A DNA stretch of 32,870 nucleotides from Lentimicrobium sp. (lineage in GTDB: Bacteria > Bacteroidota > Bacteroidia > Bacteroidales > 4484-276): the NCBI GenBank assembly GCA_012516825.1, contig JAAYWF010000042.1, positions 1-32,870 on the forward strand, given 5' to 3'. How positions within the stretch are numbered: position 1 is the first letter of the stretch; every line of letters begins with the position of its first letter. The notes under the pieces are model-generated. The model was not told where the DNA came from and did no database searches. It saw only the letters and a list, made by a program, of their open reading frames with translations. The translations under genes were made by a program, and so were the position numbers. Below, piece by piece: positions 20,901 through 29,400 of the stretch.

Positions 20901-21839
20901 GAACAGTCGGAAAGATTGGTTACAGACTTTTCTTTGAGTAACTCAAATCAAGTTTATACAACCACGATCACAATCCCTGAATCCATAACCGGTGGAATTA
21001 AACGCTTGCGTATAAGAGCCAGATGGATGGATAGCGCACAAGATCCTTGCGCCAATTTTACTTATGGCGAAACTGAAGATTATACTGTAATTTTCCCAGC
21101 CGGTCAAATGAGTATCAACGCTTGGTGCACTCCCGATGAGATTTGCCTATACGATTCTACTCAACTTATGGTAACAGCCACCGGCGGAACGGGCAACTAT
21201 ACCTATTTATGGACACCGGCTGCCGGCCTTAGCGATCCAACCATTCAAAACCCAACAGCATCACCGTCAGAAACTACTACCTATACAGTGGAAGTTAACG
21301 ACGGCTCTTCATCAATCAGCGCTGATGTGTTAGTTATAGTCAATCCTTTGCCACCAACACCCACCATCGCCTTAACAGGAAACACACTAACTTCAAGTTC
21401 CCCAACAGGCAACCAATGGTATTGTAGCCAAGGGGCCATCGAAGGAGCTACAGGACAATCATATACCTGTACATGGGAAGATGTTTATTTCGTAAAAGTA
21501 ACCAATGAAAACGGTTGCGTTTCGATGCAATCAAACAGCATACATGTTGTAATTTATTCCATAGATGACTTTGAACATGAAACAGATTTCAACATTTATC
21601 CAAATCCTTTTAATGATGAGGTTTTTATTAACTCTAAAAATTCAAGCGACAAAGTACTATATGTTTCGGTATTTAATAACCTCGGACAAGAAGTTTTAAA
21701 GACAAAAATCAATTCAAAATCAACCTCTTCCGATGAAATAATTAAAATCTCAACTGCTGAACTGGACAATGGCGTGTACTTTTTCAAAATCTACTCCGAA
21801 AACAGAGTAATAATAAAAAAATTGATACGCAACAGATAA
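17919..21839 (+). CDS. Gingipain-like C25 family cysteine peptidase with GEVED domain and T9SS type A sorting domain
   Basis: C25 propeptide-like N-terminus, FYQPRGIRTKVVSTQTIY, LAGDVEHVPYRG, His in HHCGHANSN (19266-19268), Cys in SHGCICGAFDDNDC (19377-19385). C-terminus NIYPNPFNDEVFI...ELDNGVYFFKIYSENRVIIKKLIRNR. Confidence 0.9.
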   Translation: MKKVLLTILTLIFAVGLNAETVKKNYHFSNPTFETIKGYQQISFDGLLLTGQAGEPTLPYQSVVLLIPPGHTALNIKLDFGEEIEMEGVYNIYPMQYVQPVSKGKSGIFAFKEDVYKKDAFYPEKMEGVISTHFMNGFAVAISSFTPVRYNPYKGKLSYFEDVTVTIETAPDSKAIKALENINTSTAVLQRLALLVENSEAAVNYPKREVRNDDYDLLIITAAQFENAFQPLISFYQPRGIRTKVVSTQTIYSTTSGQDNQEKIRNYVIDQYQNNGIQHLTLAGDVEHVPYRGFYCSVQSSSVYTDNDIPSDLYFSALDGTWNNNNNNLWGEIGEDDLLPEIGVGRMSFSSQSELSAMLNKIYKYVGEPVLGELRDPLLAGEHLYNNPLTWGCDYLELLIGYHDDNGYTTNGIPTDHNIMTMCDENGTWSANQLKQKINQGTSFIHHCGHANSNYAMRFYNSDITNSNFSQVNGEIHNFTLAYSHGCICGAFDDNDCIAERMINIDNLAVAVVMNSRYGWFNEGQTEGPSAHLHREFVDALYTTKEPHIGMTHTLSRIKTAPWVNAPGQWEEGALRWCFYDCNVLGESALRIWTDEPVDITASYQNALPIGVPSIQISISGNGSVEGLACTLIKEGVTHGTAITNSSGLAEIIFDPPITELGEAIIYVSGYNCLLNEFPLIVIPNDGAYVIYESSLVNDSQGNGNGLPDYTESILLTTTLKNVGSSQADNVTASLTSANPYVTITNNSAYFGTIPGQGSLTIEDAFEFDIAGNVPDQQAILFNIEAVGQNNWSSGFSIIANAPNLVKDDIIINDASNGNNNGILDPGETADMVITIINSGHAEAYSVKASLTSADQYITVNTTTPQSLGNMTPEQSIPATFSVFASPDTPAGYTGQITLNITAQHGVSTTQTINLNFTDYCYPTANCSFGDGITGFGLASINNMNNGCSNNGYGNFTDLSTELEPGQTYQVSFKTGYSNQKVCLWIDFNSNKEFEQSERLVTDFSLSNSNQVYTTTITIPESITGGIKRLRIRARWMDSAQDPCANFTYGETEDYTVIFPAGQMSINAWCTPDEICLYDSTQLMVTATGGTGNYTYLWTPAAGLSDPTIQNPTASPSETTTYTVEVNDGSSSISADVLVIVNPLPPTPTIALTGNTLTSSSPTGNQWYCSQGAIEGATGQSYTCTWEDVYFVKVTNENGCVSMQSNSIHVVIYSIDDFEHETDFNIYPNPFNDEVFINSKNSSDKVLYVSVFNNLGQEVLKTKINSKSTSSDEIIKISTAELDNGVYFFKIYSENRVIIKKLIRNR
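20011..20403 (+). repeat. Paired NGNGxLDPGE-type modules, first C25 protein
   Basis: VNDSQGNGNGLPDYTESILLTT and INDASNGNNNGILDPGETADMVI. Confidence 0.8.
20671..21100 (+). other. GEVED-like domain within the 17919-21839 CDS
   Basis: TDLSTELEPGQTYQVSFKTGYSNQKVCLWIDFNSNKEFEQSERL...RLRIRARWMDSAQDPCANFTYGETEDYTV. Confidence 0.8.
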
Positions 21840-21895
21840 AACATTGATTTAAAAGTAATTTTCATTTTTTCTCAAACTATATTTTAATACTTGCA

Positions 21896-21903
21896 TATAT
21901 TTG
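21896..21903 (+). promoter_or_regulatory. Candidate Bacteroidetes -7 element (TAnnTTTG)
   Basis: TATATTTG 37 nt upstream of the 21941 ATG. The -33 region is only T-rich. Confidence 0.35.
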
Positions 21904-21940
21904 TATTTTCTTTTAATGAACTAACAAAACAATTATCACC

Positions 21941-24900
21941 ATGAAAAAACTTATATTTTCCATTCTGGCTATATTGTTATCATTTATCTCTTTTAGTCAG
22001 AAAAGCTGGGTACCCCTTACATCTGAGCAGCCCTTGCAAAGTAATATCGCCATATTAAGCTCCGATCGTTCAGGGCTTTTACTCGAAGTTACTATTCCGG
22101 GAATGTTCAGCGAAGTGATAACACACGAAGAGATGACTTTTCAACGTATCACGCTCGATGACAACAGGACAACCAAAGAGGTCGGACGGCCTGAGTTACC
22201 AATGCTTCACAAGCTGATAGGTATTCCTGGAAATCAAAAAATCAGAGTTTCAGTGTTATCAATGGAGACTAAAAAGCTACAAGGTTATTTTATCTATCCT
22301 TTTCAAACGCCCACTACCGACAATCCCGGCGGACATAATAAACCATTTGTGATGGACAAGTCATTTTACCAGAAAAACGCAGTCTATCCTTTAGAGAACT
22401 TTATTGTTAGTCAGCCTGGCATTTGGAGGGATGTAAAAGTTGCTGGAGTAGAAGTTACCCCATTTAACTACAACCCGGTTACAAAAGAATTACAAATAGT
22501 AACTCGTGCAACCCTAAAAGTTGAGTTTTATGGCACAGATGAGCGCACGACATTTAACCCAAAAATGGAATTAACCCCAAAATTCTATCAGATGTATAGC
22601 GCTGCCATTGAAAATTTTGATGATTTAGGTTACACACTCACTTATCGGGATAATTCGAACACCAAATACCTTATTATCACTAACAACGAAGCCGTTTCTA
22701 CTATCCAGCCGCTTATTGATTGGAAAAATCAGATGGGGCATAAAGTAGAATTAAAGCTTATTGAACCCGGTTTTAATACTCCACAGCACTTTAAAACTTA
22801 CATTACTGAACTTTACAACAACCAGGGTCTTGAGTATATATTAATGGTTGGTGATGCTTATCCTAATGGAGGAAACAGCGGCGGGCCTAATGTGGTTCCA
22901 ATGTTTTATTGGGCGCCAGGAGGCGGTGAAGACCCATCATACTCCGACAGTTGGTACACATGTATGGATGGCCCCGATGATCACTACGCTGATCTGGCTA
23001 TCGGACGTTTTGTGTACAATATAAATCAACTGGCACAACTTCAATTACAGATTCAAAAAACATTGAATCACTATATGAACCCAGATTTGTCAAGCAACTG
23101 GGCTGAAAACACAATACTCATAGCACATAAAGAATATTATCCTGGGAAATACACCCAATGCTGTGAAGAGATAAGGACATTCCCTTATGCGTTGCAAACG
23201 CCAATTTTCGAAAAAGCTTATGGCGGCCAAGGCTATTCTAATGCCCAAGTAGTAAATTATGTAAATACTACCGGTTGCGGCATTTTCAACTACCGCGGCC
23301 ACGGCAGTACTACCGAACTATGGCAATGGACAACAGTGAGCCCGTTGAGTTTCACAGCCACCCAGGTTGCACAGTTGACCAATCCAAGCAGATTGTTCGT
23401 ATTCTTTGATGTTTGCTGCGACAACATGGATATTGTCTCTTATGCCGGTGAATGTCTTTGCGAATCATTTATGAAACACAGCGGCGCGTCAGTTGCCGTA
23501 AATGGCGCTATCATTCCATCATATACCATCCCCAACCATGATTATGATAAAGAGATGTACAAAGCAGTCTATCATGAAGGTATTACTAACATAGGATATG
23601 TTACAAACTTTGCCAACCTTACGGTTTTAAATGTACATGGTAATATTGGCCGTTCAAATGTAAGAACATATTTATGGTTAGGCGATTCTTCTCTTGAACC
23701 CTGGACTAAACTGGCATCTGAAATGACTGTTACACATGACGATCAGCTATTTCTTGGACTTTCGGAATATCCAGTACAGGTGCTTGCAAATGGAATTGCT
23801 GTGGAAAATGCGATGGTTTGTGTTTCAAACGAAGAGGGTAGTGTATATGCCGTCGGTTATACTGATGGAACTGGATTTGTCAACGTACAATTTGATTCGC
23901 CTGTCGAATTTCCTGGTGAAGCAACTGTTACAATAACAAAATTCAATTGTCTGCCTTATCAAGCTACAATACCTATAATTCCGCAAGACGGACCTTATGT
24001 AGTAAAAGATTCCTGGTTGATTAACGATAATGTAGGCGGAAATGGCAACGGACTCATGGATTATGCTGAATCAATTTTGCTGACTTTAAGTGTGAAAAAT
24101 GTGGGAACAGAGCTTGCACAAAACGTAAATGTAACGCTATCTACCACAGATCCCTACATCATTATTACCAATGCAACTGCTTCTTACGGAAATATCGGAC
24201 CAAACGCATCCGTATCCCTTACCGATGCCTTTGCCTTTGATGTCGCCGAAAATATTCCGGATAATCATTCGGTTCTTTTTGCTGTAACAGCTACCGATGG
24301 CACGAATATATGGAATAGTAATATTGTAATTACCGGGCGTGCACCTGTTCTTGCTTACGATAGCTTTACCATACTTGATCCAAACGGTAATAATAATGGA
24401 AAAATTGATCCGGGCGAAGAAGCTACAATAGTAGTTACTGTGAAAAATACCGGATCAGCCGATGCAACCGGCGTTTTAGGATTATTATCAACTAATGATG
24501 CCTACCTACAGGTAACACAAATAGGAGCTGTTGCAATTGGAAATTTAACTTCAGGCGATTCAGGTACCGCCTTTTTTAGCGTTTATGCTTCGCAAAATGC
24601 CCCAGCAGGACATTCTGCAGAATTATCAATTAATATTACCGCTGACCATAACCTCTCAGAAACAGATAACTTCAATGTAATAATCGGACAAATTCCGGTA
24701 GTCATCATCTGCCTTGATCCTAACCACAATTCAGGCCCTAAAATTCAAACAGCATTAAATACACTTGGTATTACCTCCGAATATGTTACTTCAATCCCTA
24801 CAGATCTTAATCTATTCTCATCTGCATTTGTTTGTCTTGGAGTTTATAGTAGCAATCACGTTTTAACTACACCACAAGGTCAGCAGCTTGCTGATTTCCT

Positions 24901-26350
24901 TAATGCCGGCGGTTCGCTTTATATGGAAGGAGGCGATACCTGGTATTACAATCCTAAGACTCCTGTACATACAATGTTTAAAATTAATGGGGTGAGCGAC
25001 GGGAGTGGTGATCTTTCCACTATAAACGGACAGACAGGAACCTTTACTGAAGGTATGTCGTTCACTTACAACGGCGACAATAACTGGATTGATAGAATTG
25101 AACCTATTGCGCCAGCCGTTAAGATCTTTCAAAATCAATCGCCTCCATACGGCACTGCTGTTGCATACGATGCCGGCACTTACAAAACTATAGGAGCTTC
25201 CCATGAGTTTGGAGGATTAACCGATGGCGCATCAACAAAAGTTGCACTGATGGAAGAATATATGAACTTTTTTGGATTGATACCATCAGGTGTTACAGCA
25301 AATTTCGTGGCTGATCAAACCGAAATATGTGTAAATAACCAAGTTCAATTTACCAGTAACTCTATTGGCTCCATAAACGAATGGTTTTGGGAATTCCAGG
25401 GTGGTACGCCAGCAACATCTACCGAGGAAAATCCATTAATCACATATTATTTTAACGGAACTTTTAATGTCTCCCTTACGGTAACAGGAGAAAATGGATC
25501 AAACACAATGACCAAAAACAATTATATTAATGTTTCACCACCACCAAGCGCCGCTGCTACTCCAACGGGTGTAACTGCGCTTTGTCAAAATGCAGCCAAT
25601 ACTACCTATACAACAACTGGCGCTACCCATGCTACACAATATACCTGGACACTCACGCCTACCAATGCCGGCGTCATTTCAGGAAATGGATTAACAGCTG
25701 TTGTTGATTGGGATGATAATTTTTATGGTTCTGCCGAAATAATGGTTTCCGGTTCCAATAATTGTGGTCAAGGTGCAAACTCGCCATCACTTATTATCAC
25801 TATAGATCCGCTACCATCGCCTGCTGGCGAAATATCGGGTGACACTATTGGTTGTCAGGGAGAAACCGTTTTATATACTGTCGAAACTATTGCTAATTCC
25901 GAATCCTACAACTGGGTACTTACTCCGTCATACGCAGGTAGTTTACAAATAAACAACAACGAAGTGAACATAACCTTTAGTGATAAATATCTCGGAGATG
26001 CAACATTAAAAGTATGCGGTGTGAATGCTTGTGGAGAAGGAGAATTTTCCAACTTGTTTGATATTTTTATAGAAAACTGCATTGGCATAAATGAATTATA
26101 TGGTGAAAAAGAGATCACACTCTATCCAAATCCAAGTAACGGTACTTTTACAATTGAATTTGACCTTCGGGATATAGTAGAGATTACCATTATCAATACA
26201 TTAGGTAAAGAGGTGTACAACTCCGGCCAGCTTACCCTTTCCGGCAAAACATATCATAATATTGAAATAAAACTTTCGGATGGGGTTTATTATCTAAAAG
26301 CTGAAGGACCAAAAACACATTTAACTAAGAAACTTATGATAGTTAAATAA
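21941..26350 (+). CDS. Gingipain-like C25 family cysteine peptidase with embedded GATase-like domain, PKD domain and T9SS type A sorting domain
   Basis: LIDWKNQMGHKVELKLIEPG, YILMVGDAYPN, ADLAIGRF, His in NYRGHGSTTELW (23300-23302), Cys in FFDVCCDNMD (23414-23419). PKD WFWEFQGGTPATSTEENPLITYYFNGTFNVSLTV. C-terminus TLYPNPSNGTFTI...SDGVYYLKAEGPKTHLTKKLMIVK. Confidence 0.92.
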   Translation: MKKLIFSILAILLSFISFSQKSWVPLTSEQPLQSNIAILSSDRSGLLLEVTIPGMFSEVITHEEMTFQRITLDDNRTTKEVGRPELPMLHKLIGIPGNQKIRVSVLSMETKKLQGYFIYPFQTPTTDNPGGHNKPFVMDKSFYQKNAVYPLENFIVSQPGIWRDVKVAGVEVTPFNYNPVTKELQIVTRATLKVEFYGTDERTTFNPKMELTPKFYQMYSAAIENFDDLGYTLTYRDNSNTKYLIITNNEAVSTIQPLIDWKNQMGHKVELKLIEPGFNTPQHFKTYITELYNNQGLEYILMVGDAYPNGGNSGGPNVVPMFYWAPGGGEDPSYSDSWYTCMDGPDDHYADLAIGRFVYNINQLAQLQLQIQKTLNHYMNPDLSSNWAENTILIAHKEYYPGKYTQCCEEIRTFPYALQTPIFEKAYGGQGYSNAQVVNYVNTTGCGIFNYRGHGSTTELWQWTTVSPLSFTATQVAQLTNPSRLFVFFDVCCDNMDIVSYAGECLCESFMKHSGASVAVNGAIIPSYTIPNHDYDKEMYKAVYHEGITNIGYVTNFANLTVLNVHGNIGRSNVRTYLWLGDSSLEPWTKLASEMTVTHDDQLFLGLSEYPVQVLANGIAVENAMVCVSNEEGSVYAVGYTDGTGFVNVQFDSPVEFPGEATVTITKFNCLPYQATIPIIPQDGPYVVKDSWLINDNVGGNGNGLMDYAESILLTLSVKNVGTELAQNVNVTLSTTDPYIIITNATASYGNIGPNASVSLTDAFAFDVAENIPDNHSVLFAVTATDGTNIWNSNIVITGRAPVLAYDSFTILDPNGNNNGKIDPGEEATIVVTVKNTGSADATGVLGLLSTNDAYLQVTQIGAVAIGNLTSGDSGTAFFSVYASQNAPAGHSAELSINITADHNLSETDNFNVIIGQIPVVIICLDPNHNSGPKIQTALNTLGITSEYVTSIPTDLNLFSSAFVCLGVYSSNHVLTTPQGQQLADFLNAGGSLYMEGGDTWYYNPKTPVHTMFKINGVSDGSGDLSTINGQTGTFTEGMSFTYNGDNNWIDRIEPIAPAVKIFQNQSPPYGTAVAYDAGTYKTIGASHEFGGLTDGASTKVALMEEYMNFFGLIPSGVTANFVADQTEICVNNQVQFTSNSIGSINEWFWEFQGGTPATSTEENPLITYYFNGTFNVSLTVTGENGSNTMTKNNYINVSPPPSAAATPTGVTALCQNAANTTYTTTGATHATQYTWTLTPTNAGVISGNGLTAVVDWDDNFYGSAEIMVSGSNNCGQGANSPSLIITIDPLPSPAGEISGDTIGCQGETVLYTVETIANSESYNWVLTPSYAGSLQINNNEVNITFSDKYLGDATLKVCGVNACGEGEFSNLFDIFIENCIGINELYGEKEITLYPNPSNGTFTIEFDLRDIVEITIINTLGKEVYNSGQLTLSGKTYHNIEIKLSDGVYYLKAEGPKTHLTKKLMIVK
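24030..24420 (+). repeat. Paired NGNGxLDPGE-type modules, second C25 protein
   Basis: INDNVGGNGNGLMDYAESILLTL and ILDPNGNNNGKIDPGEEATIVV. Confidence 0.8.
24690..25280 (+). other. Class I glutamine-amidotransferase/ThuA-like (flavodoxin-like) domain inside the C25 protein
   Basis: IPVVIICLDPNHNSGPKIQTALNTLGITSEYVTSIPTDLNLFSSAFVCLGVYSSNHVLTTPQGQQLADFLNAGGSLYMEGGDTWYYNP...EEYMNFFGL. Confidence 0.6.
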
Positions 26351-26378
26351 TTATGTTTATATCAAAAACATAACAACT

Positions 26379-26414
26379 AACAGGCTGACGAATAATTTTT
26401 ATTGTCAGCCTGTT
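26379..26414 (+). terminator. Rho-independent terminator between two C25 genes
   Basis: AACAGGCTGAC (26379-26389) pairs perfectly with GTCAGCCTGTT (26404-26414), followed by TCTTTT, 29 nt after the upstream stop. Confidence 0.85.
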
Positions 26415-26458
26415 TCTTTTAAAAATATTTTGAAAAACACTATTTAAAAAAGGATGTA

Positions 26459-29400
26459 ATGGTTAGAGAAACACAAATTTGGATAGCAAAAATTAGTAAG
26501 CGCCGGCTTGTAACAATCTTAATTCTTTTATCATTAATGCCACTATGCATGGTCTTTCCCCAAGATATTGCAATAGATTTTGGCAAAGCAAAGACAGGGG
26601 TAACTATTAAAGAAGATAGTTTTGATCATTTGAGTATTACCCTTCAGTTCGAAGGGATCACTTCCTTTCATGTATCAACTGTAAAAGGGGATTTTAATGA
26701 GATCGGCATTCCCGGACTATACTCAATCGGCCGATTAGGAACACCAAAGTTACCGGCAGTAAAAAAACTGATTGAAATTCCTCATGGCGCTGAATTTTCG
26801 GTTGAAATAAAAAATTATTCCGTGAAAGAATACAAACTTTCTGACTATGACATAATATATCCTATAATGCCTGTTCAGCCGTCCATACGAAAGGATCAAA
26901 ATTCAGAAGATATCCCTTTTGAGTTTGACGAAAATATTTACCAGAGCGATGGTTTTCTTGAACCTCAGCTTGCCACGCTTGAAGAGTTAGGTATTTTGCG
27001 AGGAATAAGGCTTGCCAGGCTTACAATAGCGCCCGTTAGTTATAATCCGGTAAAAGGTGTAGTCAAAGTGGTTAATGATGTCGAAGTTGAAATAACATTT
27101 CGCAATACCGACCCTGCTTTGCATCAATATATCAAGGCTTCCACCTACTCGCCCTATTTTGACGTCGTACAAAATACAATGTTAAATCGCCTTGAGCATA
27201 GCTATCCGGCTCATCCAGATTTAACTAAATATCCTGTTAAATACCTTATTGTCTCTCCTCGAATGTTTGAAAATGACCTTCAGCCATTCATCCAGTGGAA
27301 GACCAAAAAAGGGTTTAAAGTTATTACCGGCTATACCGATCAGATCGGCACCTCGTACAGCGCTATCAGAAGTTGGGTTCAATCACAATATAACTCGGGA
27401 ACGCCTACTGATCCTGCTCCCTCATTTCTTCTTATCGTAGGCGACACTCCACAAATTCCATCAACTACAGGGTCCGCCTCAGGTAAAATGACCGATTTAT
27501 ATTATGGAAGCGTTGATGGAGATTACTTTCCTGATATGTATTACGGCAGGTTTTCGGCAACTAATTCTGCTCAGTTAGTTGCCCAAATCAATAAAACCAT
27601 CTATTACGAGAAGTATCAATTTGCCGATCCTACCTATCTTAATAACATAACGCTAATTGCCGGAGCAGATTCATACTGGAATCCAAAAATCGGACAGCCA
27701 TGCATACTTTATGGAACTACCAACTATTTCAATACAGCACACGGATATAATGCTATTAATGTTTACCTGAACTCATATTCAGGATGTTACGATCCTTCCA
27801 GAATCGCCGTTAGCCTTATCAACTATACAGCTCACTGCAGCGAAACATCATGGGGAGACCCTATGTTGAGCAAGAGTATGGTTAATAGTTTTGTGAATAT
27901 TGGTAAATACCCGGTAGCTATTGGTAATTGCTGCCTTTCTGCTAATTTTGGAACATCCGAATGTATTGGCGAAACATGGCAAAGAGCTGCAAACAAAGGA
28001 TCAGTAGCATACATCGGCTCTTCGCCAAGCAGTTACTGGTTTGAAGATTTTTATTGGTCTGTTGGCGCATTTCCAATACAAGGTTACAATAACGGATATG
28101 TACCTACCTATGCAGAAACAACATGGGGAGCCTATGATGCCCCTTTCGTAAGTGATTACGTAACAACAGGATCTATGGTATTTGTTGGAAATCTCGCAGT
28201 TACTGAAGTACATATTCAGGGGTATCCTTCACATTCAAGCCCGCTCTACTACTGGCAAGCATATAACGTATTGGGCGATCCGTCGTTAGTACCATTTTAC
28301 ACCCAACCCGATCCTAACACAGTAACTCATACGCCGTTTTTCCCAATCGGTCTCGACACTTATGAAGTAAACGCTTTGCCAGGTTCTTATGTAGCCATTT
28401 CCAAAGATAACGTGTTGCACGGCGCTGGATTAGTAGGAGTAAACGGTGTGGCTCAGATTATGATCAATCCGGTTCTATCTGCAGGAATGGTGGATATTGT
28501 TGTTACCAAACCTCAACATATCCCATATATAACACAAGTGCCTGCGGCAGCTTTGCAAGGACCTTATATAGTACTTGAGAGTTTTACTATTAATGATGAG
28601 AGTGGTAATAACAATGGAAAAGCAGATTATGATGAAGATATCTGGTTGAATTTAACTTTTAAAAATATAGGAGCCGATCCCTCCTCCGATTTAACAGTAA
28701 CCATTTCCGGCGACGATGATTATACAACTATTACTAGCCTGCCATCGCAGAGCTTTCAATCTATCCCAAACGGAGAAATGTTTACACTTAACAACGCTTT
28801 CAGTATTAAGATAAGTTCATATCTACCCGATCAGCATTTAAGTAATTTTCAACTTCAAATCACTGATGGTAATAGTGATTGGAACACATCATTTAAAATA
28901 ACACTAAATGCTCCACAGCTTGAAATAGTTGATCTTACAATTGACGACCAAACTAACGGTAATGGAAACGGACACCTGGATCCCGGCGAAACAATCAACT
29001 TGAACTTTACATTGAGTAACAATGGCGGTGCAGATGCAAAAAATGTCAATGCATTATTAACTTTCGACCCATCAATATTTAATATTGGATCAGAAATTAT
29101 TATGCCCGGAAATATTGGATCGGGAGAACAGAAAGAGTGGTTTGTAATCATAAATGTTTTGCAAAATGCTCCTACCGGTATTTTTACTCACCTCCATCTT
29201 ATGCTAACAACAGGTCAATATTCCGAACTTAAAACCTTTGATCTCACCTTAGGAGTTGATAATAACATCGAAGATTTTGAAAGCGGTGATTTCTCAATGT
29301 TTCCATGGCAATTTTCCGGAAATGCAAATTGGACTATCACAAATGTTTCTCCCTACGAAGGAAATTTCTGCGCTAAATCAGGAGCTATTTCACATAACAA

